The notes beneath the pieces were generated by a model. The model ran no database searches. It saw only the letters and a list, made by a program, of their open reading frames with translations, and had not been told where the DNA came from. The position numbers and the translations under genes were made by a program. From Oceanidesulfovibrio marinus (GTDB lineage: Bacteria; Desulfobacterota; Desulfovibrionia; Desulfovibrionales; Desulfovibrionaceae), in assembly GCF_013085545.1 (NCBI RefSeq), contig NZ_CP039543.1, forward strand, positions 3,503,322-3,567,321: a stretch of DNA of 64,000 nucleotides, written 5' to 3'. Below are positions 17,408 through 26,839 of the stretch, piece by piece (within the stretch, counting starts at the first letter, position 1; every line of letters starts with the position of its first letter).

Positions 17408-19594
17408 GTGTTTATCCTGGCCAACTGCGCGGTATTCCTCGCTTCCTTCCTGCTCTTCCAGTTAGAGCTCGTTGTCTCCAAGGCAGTGCTGCCCGGCTTC
17501 GGCGGCAGCTACCTCGTCTGGGCGGTGTGCGTCATGTTCTTCCAGGCTGCGCTGCTGGCCGGGTACGGCTGGGCGTACTTCCTGGCCGGCCGCTCGCACT
17601 CCCGTCTCTGGACCGCACTCCATGTGCTGTTCTGCCTGGCGCCGCTGGCGTTTTTCCCCATCGACCAGACCATTCTCGCCCACCCCAGCTACGGCCTGGC
17701 GCATATCCTGGAGATATCGTGGATGCTGGCGCGCACCGTGGGGCCGGCCTTCGTGGTTCTGGCGGCCATGGGCCTGGCCACGCAGCAGCGCGTGGCGCTC
17801 TCCGGCATGGGCAAACGGGTCAACGCTTACGTGCTCTACGCCACGTCGAACCTGGGCTCGTTCGCCGGGCTGATGAGCTACCCCTTTGCCGTAGAGCCGC
17901 TGCTGGGCCTTGGCGATCAGCTCACGGCGTGGCAAATAGGCTTTGCCGTGGCCGCGGCAGCGCATCTGGCCGTGTACTTCGGCTGCCCGCCTGCAGTTGC
18001 CGAATGTTACGATCCGTCTAAGAATATAGACAGGCGCACGCCCTGGCGGAAGCGGCTGACGTGGCTCGTGCTCTCCGCAGCCGGCGCGGCCATGTTCCTC
18101 TCCGTGACCAACGCCGTGACCATGGATCTGGCCGCCGTGCCCCTGCTGTGGACCGTACCGTTGGCGCTCTATCTGCTCACCTTCTCCCTGGCTTTCCGGA
18201 CCCGGCCGTGGTGCCCGCAGGCGCTCAGGGACAGATTCCCCCTGGCCGCGGCCGTGGGCTTTTTCCTCTTCCTGCTCATCCAGCAGTCGTACTCGCTGCC
18301 CGTGGCGGTGATGGGGCTGGCGCACATGGCCGTGCTGCTGGTGGTGTGCACCGTGTGCCACACGGCGCTGTACGAGTCGCGGCCGGAAGACCCCGGCCGG
18401 TTGTCGTCCTTCTACATGCACCTGGCATTGGGCGGGTTCCTGGGCGGCGTGCTGGTGAGCTGGGGGGCGCCCCTGGCCGGGGCGAGCCTGGTGGAGTACC
18501 CCACGGCCATTGTGCTGGCCGGCGTGGGCCTCGCACTGAGCGCCTGGAGCCGCGGCAAACACCCCCTGGGCAGTGTGCGCTCCGTTGGGCTGCGCATGGC
18601 CGGGGCGTTCATGCTGGCTTTGGCCTGGCCCGCGGCACTGGATCATTTCAAGGCCGTGGACACCAGTCTCATCGCCGTGGGTGGCGGGTTCCTGCTGGCT
18701 CTGCTGCTGTATAAGCTGGAGCGCCGTAGCGCCGCCGTGGCCCTGGTGGGCGTGGCCGTGATTCTGGCGGTGCAGGCGCGGGATCTGTACGGCCCGGCCG
18801 GTGGCTACCTCATGCGGCTGCGCAACTTCTACGGCATCTACAAGGTCTATGACGAAGCCGACACGCGCTACCTGCGGCATGGCACCACCCTGCACGGCAT
18901 GCAGCATCTCGACGCCGCACGGCGGGACATCCCCCTGGCCTACTACCATCCCTCCACGCCCATCGGCCGGCTCCTGCGGCAGGGGCAGAAGACGGTGCCG
19001 CCGCTCGTGCGCAATGCCCCTGTGGCGTTGGTGGGATTGGGAGCCGGCAGCCTGACCATGTACGCAAAGCCCGCCCAGCCGTGGGACATCTTCGAGCTGG
19101 ACCCGGACAACCTGACCGTGGCGCGAAAGTACTTCAGCTACCTGGACCAGAGCGCCGGTGAGCTGCGCTTTGTGTTCGGGGACGCGCGCCTTTCCCTGAC
19201 CAGGGAGCCGGACGGCCGGTACGGCGTCATCATCATCGACGCCTTCAACTCCGACTCCATTCCGGTGCACCTGCTCACGCGCGAGGCGTTTCTCGAGTAC
19301 TTCCGCTGCCTGAGCGGCGACGGCGTGGTCGCCATGCACCTCTCCAACAAGTACCTCGACCTTGTGCCCGTGGTGCAGGCCACGGCGCTGTCTGCGGGCT
19401 GCTCCGTGCTCATCGACGAGTACATCACGGATGTCGACCCTGACGCCCGGGCGTGTATCTGGGCGGCCTTCACCCGCAACAGGGACGACAGGGATGCGCT
19501 GGTGCAGCTGGGCTGGCGGGATATCTCGGACTTTCCGCCGCAGGTGGCCGCCTGGACGGACGACTACTCCAACATCTTTTCGGCTTTGCGGTAA
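17408..19594 (+). CDS. Polytopic membrane protein fused to spermidine synthase-like domain
   Basis: The product is 728 aa. Residues ~1-500 hold about a dozen hydrophobic segments. Residues ~515-728 form a spermidine/spermine-synthase-type Rossmann domain: GLGAGSLTMYA (SAM-type motif I), IFELDPDNL (acidic loop), FGDARLSL and IIIDAFNSDSIPVHLLTREAF. Fused membrane/spermidine-synthase proteins are widespread, but their substrate is largely unknown, so polyamine synthesis is not assured. The start is GTG with AGGA about ten bases upstream. It stands alone, downstream of the sigma-54 unit. Confidence 0.82.
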   Translation: MFILANCAVFLASFLLFQLELVVSKAVLPGFGGSYLVWAVCVMFFQAALLAGYGWAYFLAGRSHSRLWTALHVLFCLAPLAFFPIDQTILAHPSYGLAHILEISWMLARTVGPAFVVLAAMGLATQQRVALSGMGKRVNAYVLYATSNLGSFAGLMSYPFAVEPLLGLGDQLTAWQIGFAVAAAAHLAVYFGCPPAVAECYDPSKNIDRRTPWRKRLTWLVLSAAGAAMFLSVTNAVTMDLAAVPLLWTVPLALYLLTFSLAFRTRPWCPQALRDRFPLAAAVGFFLFLLIQQSYSLPVAVMGLAHMAVLLVVCTVCHTALYESRPEDPGRLSSFYMHLALGGFLGGVLVSWGAPLAGASLVEYPTAIVLAGVGLALSAWSRGKHPLGSVRSVGLRMAGAFMLALAWPAALDHFKAVDTSLIAVGGGFLLALLLYKLERRSAAVALVGVAVILAVQARDLYGPAGGYLMRLRNFYGIYKVYDEADTRYLRHGTTLHGMQHLDAARRDIPLAYYHPSTPIGRLLRQGQKTVPPLVRNAPVALVGLGAGSLTMYAKPAQPWDIFELDPDNLTVARKYFSYLDQSAGELRFVFGDARLSLTREPDGRYGVIIIDAFNSDSIPVHLLTREAFLEYFRCLSGDGVVAMHLSNKYLDLVPVVQATALSAGCSVLIDEYITDVDPDARACIWAAFTRNRDDRDALVQLGWRDISDFPPQVAAWTDDYSNIFSALR

Positions 19595-19623
19595 AAGCCT
19601 GGCTTTCCGCGCCCTTGGCGGCA

Positions 19624-19645
19624 GGGCCGGTCATGAAACCGGCCC
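19624..19645. terminator. Hairpin between convergent genes
   Basis: A perfect 7-bp stem (GGGCCGG / CCGGCCC, 8-nt loop) lies in the 71-bp gap between two convergent genes. Only a G/T-rich stretch follows, so it is a plausible but weak terminator. Confidence 0.5.
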
Positions 19646-19665
19646 GGTGTTGTGTTGGGCGGGCG

Positions 19666-20199
19666 CTACTGCCGCTTGACGATGTAGGTGTAGCGCAGGT
19701 TGTGGTTGCGCCAGAGGTCGTACTGCAGCTCTTTGGCGCCCTGGAGCGTTTCACGCGAGCCGATGAGCACGCGGTACCACATGCCTTTCTCGGTCTGGAC
19801 TGGCCGGATGAACGCGCCCCGGATGTGCGTGCTCTGGAGGTAGGCGAGGCGCTCCTTGGCCAGCTGCGGGGTGTGCCATGTGGATTCGAGCACGTTGTAC
19901 TCGGTCTGGGCGGTGTCGTTGGCCGAGGTCTGGACCTCGCAGACGGCCGGCGGTGCGTCGGAGCCGTAGCAGTAGCCCTTGGCCTCCATGCAGTCCTTGA
20001 TCTCGTCGCCAAGACCGCCGCCGGAAACGCCGCGGCCGGTCTCCAACAGGAACTTCGCAGTGTCCCGGCAGTCGGCGAAGTCCTCGTCCCACACGGACGC
20101 AGGCTTTTTGGGGTGATAGTATGCGGAGCGTGATCCGCAACCAGACAGGATCGCAATGCATACCAGACCGAGCACAAGGAGGGAGAGGCGCGTAGTCAC
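19666..20199 (-). CDS. Lipoprotein with SPOR-like C-terminal domain
   Basis: The product is 177 aa. A lipoprotein signal with lipobox ILSGC gives C21 as the likely lipidated residue. The C-terminal ~75 residues (YNVLESTWHTPQLAKERLAY, then WYRVLIGSRE) have the layout of a SPOR domain, which binds denuded peptidoglycan at division sites. Four further cysteines in the middle could form disulfides. The start is GTG with CTGGAGA upstream, and a good sigma-70-type promoter precedes it. Probably periplasmic and envelope-linked; the specific role is unknown. Confidence 0.75.
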   Translation of the reverse strand: MTTRLSLLVLGLVCIAILSGCGSRSAYYHPKKPASVWDEDFADCRDTAKFLLETGRGVSGGGLGDEIKDCMEAKGYCYGSDAPPAVCEVQTSANDTAQTEYNVLESTWHTPQLAKERLAYLQSTHIRGAFIRPVQTEKGMWYRVLIGSRETLQGAKELQYDLWRNHNLRYTYIVKRQ

Positions 20200-20235
20200 T
20201 ATGTGTTCTCCAGAGAGTTTAGAGATTCTTTACAC

Positions 20236-20264
20236 AATATATATCTCTAGTTGAGAGTATTCAA
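20236..20264 (-). promoter_or_regulatory. Probable sigma-70 promoter for the SPOR lipoprotein gene
   Basis: Reading leftward, TTGAAT (20264-20259) and TATATT (20241-20236) are separated by 17 bp. The expected start lies about 30 nt before the GTG codon at 20199. Confidence 0.55.
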
Positions 20265-20310
20265 GCAGTAGATATCAGTCAGAATACACCGGCAGGACGC
20301 CGGAAGGCGA

Positions 20311-21372
20311 CTACTCGGAATCAGAGAGATGTACAGGCTGTCGTCTGAGCCGGATCATGCGGATGAGGCTGTCGGCAATGGATGCGAGCACGGCCAGCGT
20401 CGTCCAGGAGGCGATTTGCGATGCCTGGCCGGGCTGGATCACGCCCTGGGCCAGGAGCAGACCGGCCGCCCCAGGCAGGGCCAGATTCACGCCGAGCAGG
20501 GACCAGCCGAGAGCTTCGCGGCCCTGGAGAAGCTGGGGAGCGCCGGGGCATATCCAGCCCAGTACGGCCAGCCCCAGGCAGCGCGCCCAAAGGGCGGCGG
20601 TCCAGTGTGCGCCTTCCTTTGCGAGCACGGCGCCCAGCGCACCGGGCACCGGCCCCAGCGTGGCGCAGTACAGGGCGATGGAGACGGACTTGACCATGTC
20701 CTGCGCCACCCGCGGAAAGCTCAGCTGGATGCGCGCCGAGATCTCCTGCGCCAGCTCCATGGCGAGGTCCGGTCGCGAGAGCAGCTGCCCGGCGCTGCCT
20801 GCGGCGTGATCGATGACAACGCGCAGCCCGGAGAGCGCCGGCCCCAGCGTGGGGAATATCGCGACGTAAAGGCCGAGCAGGATGAAGCCCATGGGCAGCC
20901 GGCCCAGGGATATCTGGCCTGCGCCGGGACAGAGCCAGCTCATGGCTACGCCCCACGCCGGATGGATCTGCGGCGGATCGCCTGCCGCCTGCCGCCTGCG
21001 CACCGCGGCCTCCACGGCGCCGGCCATGCCCCAGAACCACAGCACCAGGGCGATGAAGAACGCCGCGCCAAGCTGGAACAGAGGCAGCGGTTTGTCCACA
21101 GTCGCGCCCAAGGCGAGGTCCAGCAGCGCGCTGACCGTGACGGCGAGCTCCCAGGAGCCCCAGACGAACACGGCGACAAAGGCGGTGAACACGGCGGCGC
21201 CGCGGATGCGCGCTCCGGCGTACCACTCCCCGAAACCGGGAGCCATGGCCGCGTAGACAAACGCGCGGTGCACGCTCACGGGCACGGCCGCGTCATCACC
21301 ATGGACACCCGGCGGCGTGTCGTGCGGCTCCGGCGGCAATGGCTCTGGGGGGATGGGCGTATCGTCGTACAC
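20311..21372 (-). CDS. Polytopic membrane protein with three repeated Gly-rich motifs
   Basis: The product is 353 aa with a Pro-rich N-terminus and roughly 6-8 hydrophobic segments. Three similar motifs recur: PGFGEWYAGARIRG (~residue 50), CPGAGQISLGRLPMG (~150) and CPGAPQLLQGREALG (~270). Each precedes a membrane segment and resembles the PG-GQ-Y-G-G signature of TM2/DUF5683-like membrane domains, suggesting internal triplication. Function is unknown. The GTG start lies 24 bp after the stop of the upstream gene, so both are probably co-transcribed. Confidence 0.68.
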   Translation of the reverse strand: MYDDTPIPPEPLPPEPHDTPPGVHGDDAAVPVSVHRAFVYAAMAPGFGEWYAGARIRGAAVFTAFVAVFVWGSWELAVTVSALLDLALGATVDKPLPLFQLGAAFFIALVLWFWGMAGAVEAAVRRRQAAGDPPQIHPAWGVAMSWLCPGAGQISLGRLPMGFILLGLYVAIFPTLGPALSGLRVVIDHAAGSAGQLLSRPDLAMELAQEISARIQLSFPRVAQDMVKSVSIALYCATLGPVPGALGAVLAKEGAHWTAALWARCLGLAVLGWICPGAPQLLQGREALGWSLLGVNLALPGAAGLLLAQGVIQPGQASQIASWTTLAVLASIADSLIRMIRLRRQPVHLSDSE

Positions 21373-21396
21373 CGGCGCATCCTCGCAACGAGGGAG

Positions 21397-22239
21397 TTAT
21401 TGAAGGCTGGGGCGGTCGGGCAGTTCGTCCGCGTTGCCAGTATGCAAACCGGCGGTTATGCCGGCTGCACGTTCGGCAGCCAGGGCCTCGCGGAGGCTGC
21501 CTGCCGGCAGCAGTGTCCAGGATTCCAGACGCTCCACCACGCCGTTCGGAAGCTCCACCCGCACCGGCAGGGGCGTGCCCTGGCAGACGGTCATGCGCAC
21601 GCCGGCCAGATCCGGACACGGAACGGCGGTCTGCTCCACCGTATCATCTTTTGCAGTGGAGGGGGCTGCGGCAGGGGGCGCGGGCAAATGGCCGCCGGAT
21701 GGGGCGTCGTCCGTGGCCATAGCCGTATCCGCCGGAATTTCCCACACGGAACAGGTCGCGTTGCCCAGAGGCGTCTCGCCGACAACCACGGCGCCGAACC
21801 TTTTGGGGGCGAACTCGCCAAAGAAGAACGCACACTGCGGCGCGAGGTCGAGGTCGGCAAGCTCAATATCCCGCCGTTGTCCGTCGGGCGTCTGGAAATG
21901 TAGCGTCTGCTGCTCCATATCTACAATCTGGACGCCTGCGTCGTCTTCCGCGCGGAAGTACGGCGGGTCGTACTGGATGCGGCTGACGCTGCGCGCGCCG
22001 TCCGGCGTTTCCCGGATGCGTACGGCCTGGAGCGCGTTGCGCGGCGGGGCCGCGATGTCCGGACGGGTGCTTGTGGAACGGGAGCCGGAATCATCCTGCG
22101 GAGCGGTCGTCGTATCGGCCGTCGCCGGCGCATCGGCGTTGCGCTCCGGGGTCGAGTACGCGTGATAGATCAGCAGCGCAGCGAGCAGGACCGCGGCTGT
22201 CGCCGCGATGGTCAGACGGAATGTTTTGGAGGTCGTCAA
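21397..22239 (-). CDS. Membrane-anchored or secreted protein of unknown function
   Basis: The product is 280 aa. One N-terminal hydrophobic segment (~9-29) is followed by a Thr/Asp/Ala-rich linker and a soluble domain with several cysteines. I recognise no family. The likely start is TTG at 22239 without a clear ribosome binding site, so the N-terminus is uncertain. It is followed at 24 bp by the polytopic protein gene and preceded at 96 bp by a small secreted protein gene, forming a probable envelope gene cluster. Confidence 0.6.
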   Translation of the reverse strand: MTTSKTFRLTIAATAAVLLAALLIYHAYSTPERNADAPATADTTTAPQDDSGSRSTSTRPDIAAPPRNALQAVRIRETPDGARSVSRIQYDPPYFRAEDDAGVQIVDMEQQTLHFQTPDGQRRDIELADLDLAPQCAFFFGEFAPKRFGAVVVGETPLGNATCSVWEIPADTAMATDDAPSGGHLPAPPAAAPSTAKDDTVEQTAVPCPDLAGVRMTVCQGTPLPVRVELPNGVVERLESWTLLPAGSLREALAAERAAGITAGLHTGNADELPDRPSLQ

Positions 22240-22335
22240 GGGAAGGAGGAGCCGCGGCGGTCAGAGCCGCGTGTCATGGAAATGGCGGCCGGACTCCCCG
22301 AGCGGAGAAGCCGGCCGCGCAGAAATGGAACCCAG

Positions 22336-22815
22336 CTAGAACGTGACGTGGGTGGTGTCGGTGAAGTGGATCTCGTGCAGGTCGATGCCGAGGATGAAGC
22401 CGACCTCTTCCTGCCTGGTGATCTCGTTGTAGTAGCGCATCTCGATGTGCTTCATGTTGGTCAGCGCATAGGCGAGATCCTGGTCTATCACGGCGTGGTA
22501 CTCCCCGCAGTTGGCCTTGATCCAGACGCTCTTTGAGAGCGGGTCTTTGCGGATGTCCGTGATTTCCCTGACGGGAATTTGAGTGAGAATCCGCTCGTGG
22601 TCGCAAATGAAGTGGCCGAGCTTTTTGGGTTTTTCCGGGAAATAGACGTCGCGGTAGGCGCTGAAGGTCTTCCGCACCATGTCGCCGCGTTCATCCTGAT
22701 ACAGGACATAGCCCTTGGCATTGATCCATTCCTTGTCGGCGGCGACTGCGGATTGGACGAACAGGAAGCACAGCCCCGCAAGCAGGAGCAGAGTGGTCGC
22801 AGAAACGCGCTTCAT
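22336..22815 (-). CDS. Small periplasmic protein of unknown function
   Basis: The product is 159 aa. The signal peptide is clear (~1-26, ending SAVAA before DKEWINAKGYVLY). Ribosome binding site AGGAGGG lies just before the ATG, which fixes the start. The mature part is beta-rich, with a segment ILTQIPVREITDIRKD. The architecture resembles the secreted protein at 34801-35232 (signal peptide, GY-Y strand, then IP-E segment), so the two may be distant paralogues. No enzymatic motif is seen. Confidence 0.7.
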   Translation of the reverse strand: MKRVSATTLLLLAGLCFLFVQSAVAADKEWINAKGYVLYQDERGDMVRKTFSAYRDVYFPEKPKKLGHFICDHERILTQIPVREITDIRKDPLSKSVWIKANCGEYHAVIDQDLAYALTNMKHIEMRYYNEITRQEEVGFILGIDLHEIHFTDTTHVTF

Positions 22816-23455
22816 GGGTGGTCCCTCCTGAATTTTTGCGCGTCGGCATACGTCGCGCAAGGCGTCGTAAGCGATCGTGTTGGCGTGCCGGCGTTCCGGC
22901 TCGCAGCGTGTAGGTTCTGAACAGGCCGCACGGAACGTCGGGCACGCAGGCGGACGCCTTTCACCGGGCAGCAACCCATAATACCGATGCCTCGCATGAA
23001 TGCGCCGTTCCTTGTTGCCGGAACATGGATTCCGGACACAGACAGAGTCCGGCCGGACGATCTCCATGCGACCGGCGTCCATGACGCAGGGCCTGGAGAC
23101 GTGAGCGCGGCGCGATACATCATCGAATCATCGTACTGCAAAGACGTGATCCCCACCTGCTCCAGCAGATCCGTTCTGTGGGCAAGGTGGCGTGAAAATT
23201 TACATATCCCTTTACTATGCTTTGCAGAAATTGGCAATAGCGACGAGCAATTAAGATTGTGTCCCGCAGAAAGGTCGCGTGGACGTTCCGGCGGGTAGCA
23301 GTGATGCGATGCAGATACCCACGGCAAGGGCCTGCCGCAGACTGTTGTAGGCCCGGCCATACATTCCAATGTACGGTGGATGGTGAGCGTTGCGCAGGAA
23401 TCGCAAGCCGGTTCGCCGTGGCGTGCACGTTGTGCATGACGCGCGCCCTGCAGGG
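22816..23455. other. Intergenic region, no gene seen
   Basis: About 640 bp between two leftward genes. Several open frames cross it on both strands, but none has a good start or recognisable domain. It should contain the promoter of the small periplasmic protein gene; no strong element stands out. Confidence 0.5.
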
Positions 23456-24760
23456 TCAGAATGCCCGGCGCAGGCGTTTTGTCCGCGTTCCGGCAGACTG
23501 CTCCGCATGCATGCTCCGCTTGACCGCATACATGTCATGGTCCGCCTCGCCCAGCAGCGAGGCCAGATCCTGCTTGGGAGCGCGGACGGCCACGCCCACC
23601 GACGCGCCGATGGCCCGGTGCTCGGCGCCGGGAACGATACGCGCCAGGTCCAGCTCGGAAAATCCTTCTTCCAGACGCCGGCGGAATGTGCCCGCGCCGG
23701 GCAGGTCGGTCTGCGGCAGCAGCACCACGAACTCGTCGCCGCCCAGGCGCGCCACGATGTCGTCCTTGCGCGCATACTGTTTGATGGTGGCGGCCACGAC
23801 CTTGAGCACGGCGTCGCCGGCGTCATGGCCGTACGTATCGTTGATGGGCTTGAAGCGGTCGAGGTCGATGAAGAGCATGCTCAGGGGGATGGAGTGGGCC
23901 TCGGCTTCGCGCACCAGCCGGGAGCCCTGGCGCATGAGGTGCCCGCGGGTGAAGACCCGGGTGAGGTCGTCCAGGGCGTGGGTCAGGGTGGTGAGCTCCT
24001 TGTCCAGGAGATCGATGATGGACTGGCCCAGCACACAGAGGAAATGTTCGAGAAAATCCGTGGCCTTGTCCGGGGCGTAGCGGCTCGGGTCCTGGTCGAG
24101 CAGGGTGATGTAGCCAAGGATCTTGTCCGGCTCGCCGGCGTGGATGATGGGGTAGATGAAGCAGGAGCCGGGGCTGCCGGCCAGCTCGCCCAGAAAGCGC
24201 TCCGGCTGCTGCAGCTCGGACGGCGCCCCCATGTAGTAGGGCCGCTCGCAGCCCGCGCCGGTCAGCTCGGAGCCTGCGTCCCGGAGCTCGGCCTCGGTGC
24301 AGGTGTCAAAGTGATCCGTGGCGATCTCGCCGTAGGCGTCGCTGGAAAGAACGAGCCGGAAGACCTGCAGGCCGAAGATTTCCTGGAGCCGGAGCAGGAG
24401 GTGGGGCAGCTCGGTGAAGCTGGCGGTCTTCTGGATGATGGCGATGGACGAGCGGAAGCGGTTGAAGGTGCGCAGCGAGTCGCGGTAGTTGGCGGCCATG
24501 CAGTCGGCCGAGGCCCGCAGGTTGCGGATGGCTCGCGTAGGGCTTTCGGAGGCGGCGATACAGGCGGCCGCTGGGGCCGGTTTGTCCGCGCCGGCATCCG
24601 GCAGGGTGCGCGCCTCTACCATGATCCGCTGGGAGGCCTCGTGTATGAGCGAGAGCTCGCGCTGCATGGCTCTCTTGTCATTGCGCTTCATGGCCTCGTC
24701 CATGCGCTTTGTGGCCGCGCAGACAGCAAGTGCGTCCCGCATCAGCTGTTCGGCGCTCAT
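23456..24760 (-). CDS. Diguanylate cyclase with N-terminal GAF/DUF484-like sensor
   Basis: The product is 434 aa. Residues ~90-255 look like a GAF/DUF484-type ligand-binding region. A GGDEF domain follows at ~265-425 with an intact active site (LGGDEF) and an RKDD inhibitory site (RxxD) five residues before it. It should therefore make cyclic di-GMP from two GTP and be product-inhibited. No membrane segment is visible, so it is likely cytosolic. It stands alone; its signal is unknown. Confidence 0.88.
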   Translation of the reverse strand: MSAEQLMRDALAVCAATKRMDEAMKRNDKRAMQRELSLIHEASQRIMVEARTLPDAGADKPAPAAACIAASESPTRAIRNLRASADCMAANYRDSLRTFNRFRSSIAIIQKTASFTELPHLLLRLQEIFGLQVFRLVLSSDAYGEIATDHFDTCTEAELRDAGSELTGAGCERPYYMGAPSELQQPERFLGELAGSPGSCFIYPIIHAGEPDKILGYITLLDQDPSRYAPDKATDFLEHFLCVLGQSIIDLLDKELTTLTHALDDLTRVFTRGHLMRQGSRLVREAEAHSIPLSMLFIDLDRFKPINDTYGHDAGDAVLKVVAATIKQYARKDDIVARLGGDEFVVLLPQTDLPGAGTFRRRLEEGFSELDLARIVPGAEHRAIGASVGVAVRAPKQDLASLLGEADHDMYAVKRSMHAEQSAGTRTKRLRRAF

Positions 24761-25267
24761 GCGTGACCTCCCAGAAGGCGCCCTGTTGATACGGAGGCGG
24801 ATGCTGCGGACAGCCGTACACGCACGGTTCGAGCCATGAGAGCGGAGCTAACGGAATGGATGGCGGTAGCACGCATCGTGCAACAGACGGCGTGATCGGA
24901 GGCGCTGTGGGAGAACGAAGGAGTGCGGAGCATATCCATGGGCAACCGGCTGTCTCGGAGAGACCCTGTGGCTTTCCGTCCCTGCTTCGCAGCAGGTTTG
25001 GCTTTGTTTCCAGAATATATCATTGCATATCATCGTGAAGATTGCATTGCAAGTTACGTTGTCGCAGTGACAGACAGAGTATATCACCATGCAGTGTGGG
25101 GTGAAAAGTGCATCCCCAGACGTTTTGCAGCGGCGTATACCGGAAAGAAGCCCAATCGGTTTTCCTGCACAGCGTTGACAGGTAGATGACCTGATCAGTA
25201 GACTATATTTTTTGGTCAAGGTGAGGGGGCTTTATTCAACAAGGGCAGTCGGTTGCCCGGAGGACAG
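24761..25267. other. Divergent intergenic region with a putative promoter for the TPR gene
   Basis: No gene seen. A TTGACA at 25175-25180 with TAGACT 18 bp downstream (25199-25204) could be the rightward promoter; the -10 match is only moderate. GGAGG at ~25258 is the ribosome binding site of the following gene. Confidence 0.4.
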
Positions 25268-26617
25268 ATGCAAAGCAGCAAGATGGATCTGAAAATCAAG
25301 CAGTATGAAAACACTGTTGTCGAATACATCCGCAAGTCGCATGGCGCATTCATAGTCGCTTCTCAGGATACGACGTTCCATTCCGTACTTCGCAATACGA
25401 TCAACAAGCAACTCGCCGTGACCGATGATTGTATTATTTCCGTCCTGGATGAGAACAATATCCTCAAGGCGCTTCGGGATACGATGCATCGCCGCAAGAA
25501 CATCGTCGTCTTCATCGAACGCGTGTTCAACAACAAGGAAACGGCGTTTCTGGTCAAGCAGATCAAGAACGCGTTCAACGACGTCAAGGTCGTTATCCTG
25601 ACCGGAGAGACGGATCGGCAACGCTTGGTCCTGCTGCACGAGATCGGCGCGGACAACTTTATTTCCAAGCCCATCTCCATGAACATCCTTATCGAGAAGA
25701 TCGCCTTCACCATCAAGCCGCAGGGCAAGATCGGCAAGCTTATCGACAAGGGCAAGCAGCTGGTCAGCCAGGAGCAGTTCGAAGAGTCGCTGAAGATCGT
25801 ACGCCAGATCCTGGACATCAAACCCAACTCCGCAGCCGGCTACCTCATTCTCGGCGACGCCTACAAGGGCCTGGGGAAAAAGGAGAAAGCCGTGGAGGCG
25901 TACGAGAGCGCCTGCGAGCACGCCTCCATGTACATGGAGCCGCTCAAGAAGCTCGCCGAGTTCTACGAGGAGGAGGGCGACCACGAGAACCGGCTCCGCT
26001 ACCTGGAGAAGCTGGACAAGCTCTCGCCCCTCAACGTGGAGCGCAAGGTGGACATGGGCGGCATTCACGTGGAGATGGGCAACGACGACAAGGCCGAGGT
26101 GCTTTTCGACCATGCCATCAACCAGGCCAAGCGAGAGGCCATGAGCTACATTGAGGAGATTTCCTCAAAGATCGGCGGCATCTACGAGAAGCGCGACCCG
26201 GACAGGGCCGTGAAGTACTACCGCAAGGCCATCGAGCTGAAGGGCGACATGCTCGACAAGTCCGACATCAAGATATTCAACGCCCTGGGTATTGCCTTGC
26301 GGCGGCAGGGCAAATGGCGCGAGGCTGTGGACGAGTACCACAAGGCGCGGACCGTCTCGCCCGAGGACGAGAACCTGCTGTACAACATCGCGCTGGCCTA
26401 TGCCGAGGGCAAGGAGATGCGCAAGGCCACTGAGCATCTGGAAAAAGCGCTCCAGCTCAACCCGGAGTTCCACATGCAGGACCCGGTCATCGCCTACAAC
26501 TTCGGGCTGATTTACACCAAGGCGCGCAAGAGCGACGAGGCCCGCCAGTTCCTGGAGGCGTCGCTGACGCTGAACCCTGGCTTCGACAAGGCCAAGACGC
26601 TGCTCGACTCATTGTAA
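25268..26617 (+). CDS. Degenerate receiver-like domain fused to TPR repeats
   Basis: The product is 449 aa. Residues ~15-150 have the length and strand pattern of a CheY-like receiver (FIVASQDTTFHSVLRNTI, then VVILTGETD and NFISKPIS), but the usual phosphoacceptor Asp appears replaced (VVFIERV). It is therefore probably a pseudo-receiver. From ~165 onward there are seven or so TPR units (for example GYLILGDAYKGLGKKEKAVEAY) typical of protein-protein scaffolds. The ATG at 25268 has GGAGG close upstream; a TTG five codons earlier is possible. Cytosolic adaptor, partners unknown. Confidence 0.75.
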   Translation: MQSSKMDLKIKQYENTVVEYIRKSHGAFIVASQDTTFHSVLRNTINKQLAVTDDCIISVLDENNILKALRDTMHRRKNIVVFIERVFNNKETAFLVKQIKNAFNDVKVVILTGETDRQRLVLLHEIGADNFISKPISMNILIEKIAFTIKPQGKIGKLIDKGKQLVSQEQFEESLKIVRQILDIKPNSAAGYLILGDAYKGLGKKEKAVEAYESACEHASMYMEPLKKLAEFYEEEGDHENRLRYLEKLDKLSPLNVERKVDMGGIHVEMGNDDKAEVLFDHAINQAKREAMSYIEEISSKIGGIYEKRDPDRAVKYYRKAIELKGDMLDKSDIKIFNALGIALRRQGKWREAVDEYHKARTVSPEDENLLYNIALAYAEGKEMRKATEHLEKALQLNPEFHMQDPVIAYNFGLIYTKARKSDEARQFLEASLTLNPGFDKAKTLLDSL

Positions 26618-26650
26618 AAGCGTCCCGCTGTTCTGGTTGTGCCGGGGGGC

Positions 26651-26704
26651 GTTGTCCCTTGGACAACCCTGCCAGGGCTCATTGCTTTTGGTCCCCGATC
26701 GGGG
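26651..26704. terminator. Hairpins between convergent genes
   Basis: GTTGTCC-CTT-GGACAAC (26651-26667) and the palindrome CCCCGATCGGGG (26693-26704) sit between convergent genes. Neither is followed by a clean T-run, so termination is likely but unproven. Confidence 0.4.
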
Positions 26705-26839
26705 TCACATTTCTCTAAAATAGAAGAACCGGGCCGGCGGGCAATGCGAACCGACCAGAGGTGAGCCTGGGGTGAGCCCAAAGGCAGGGCGCATCAGTTG
26801 GGCGATGTTCTCGGACCGCCGGGGCCGGCGTGACGGCGT

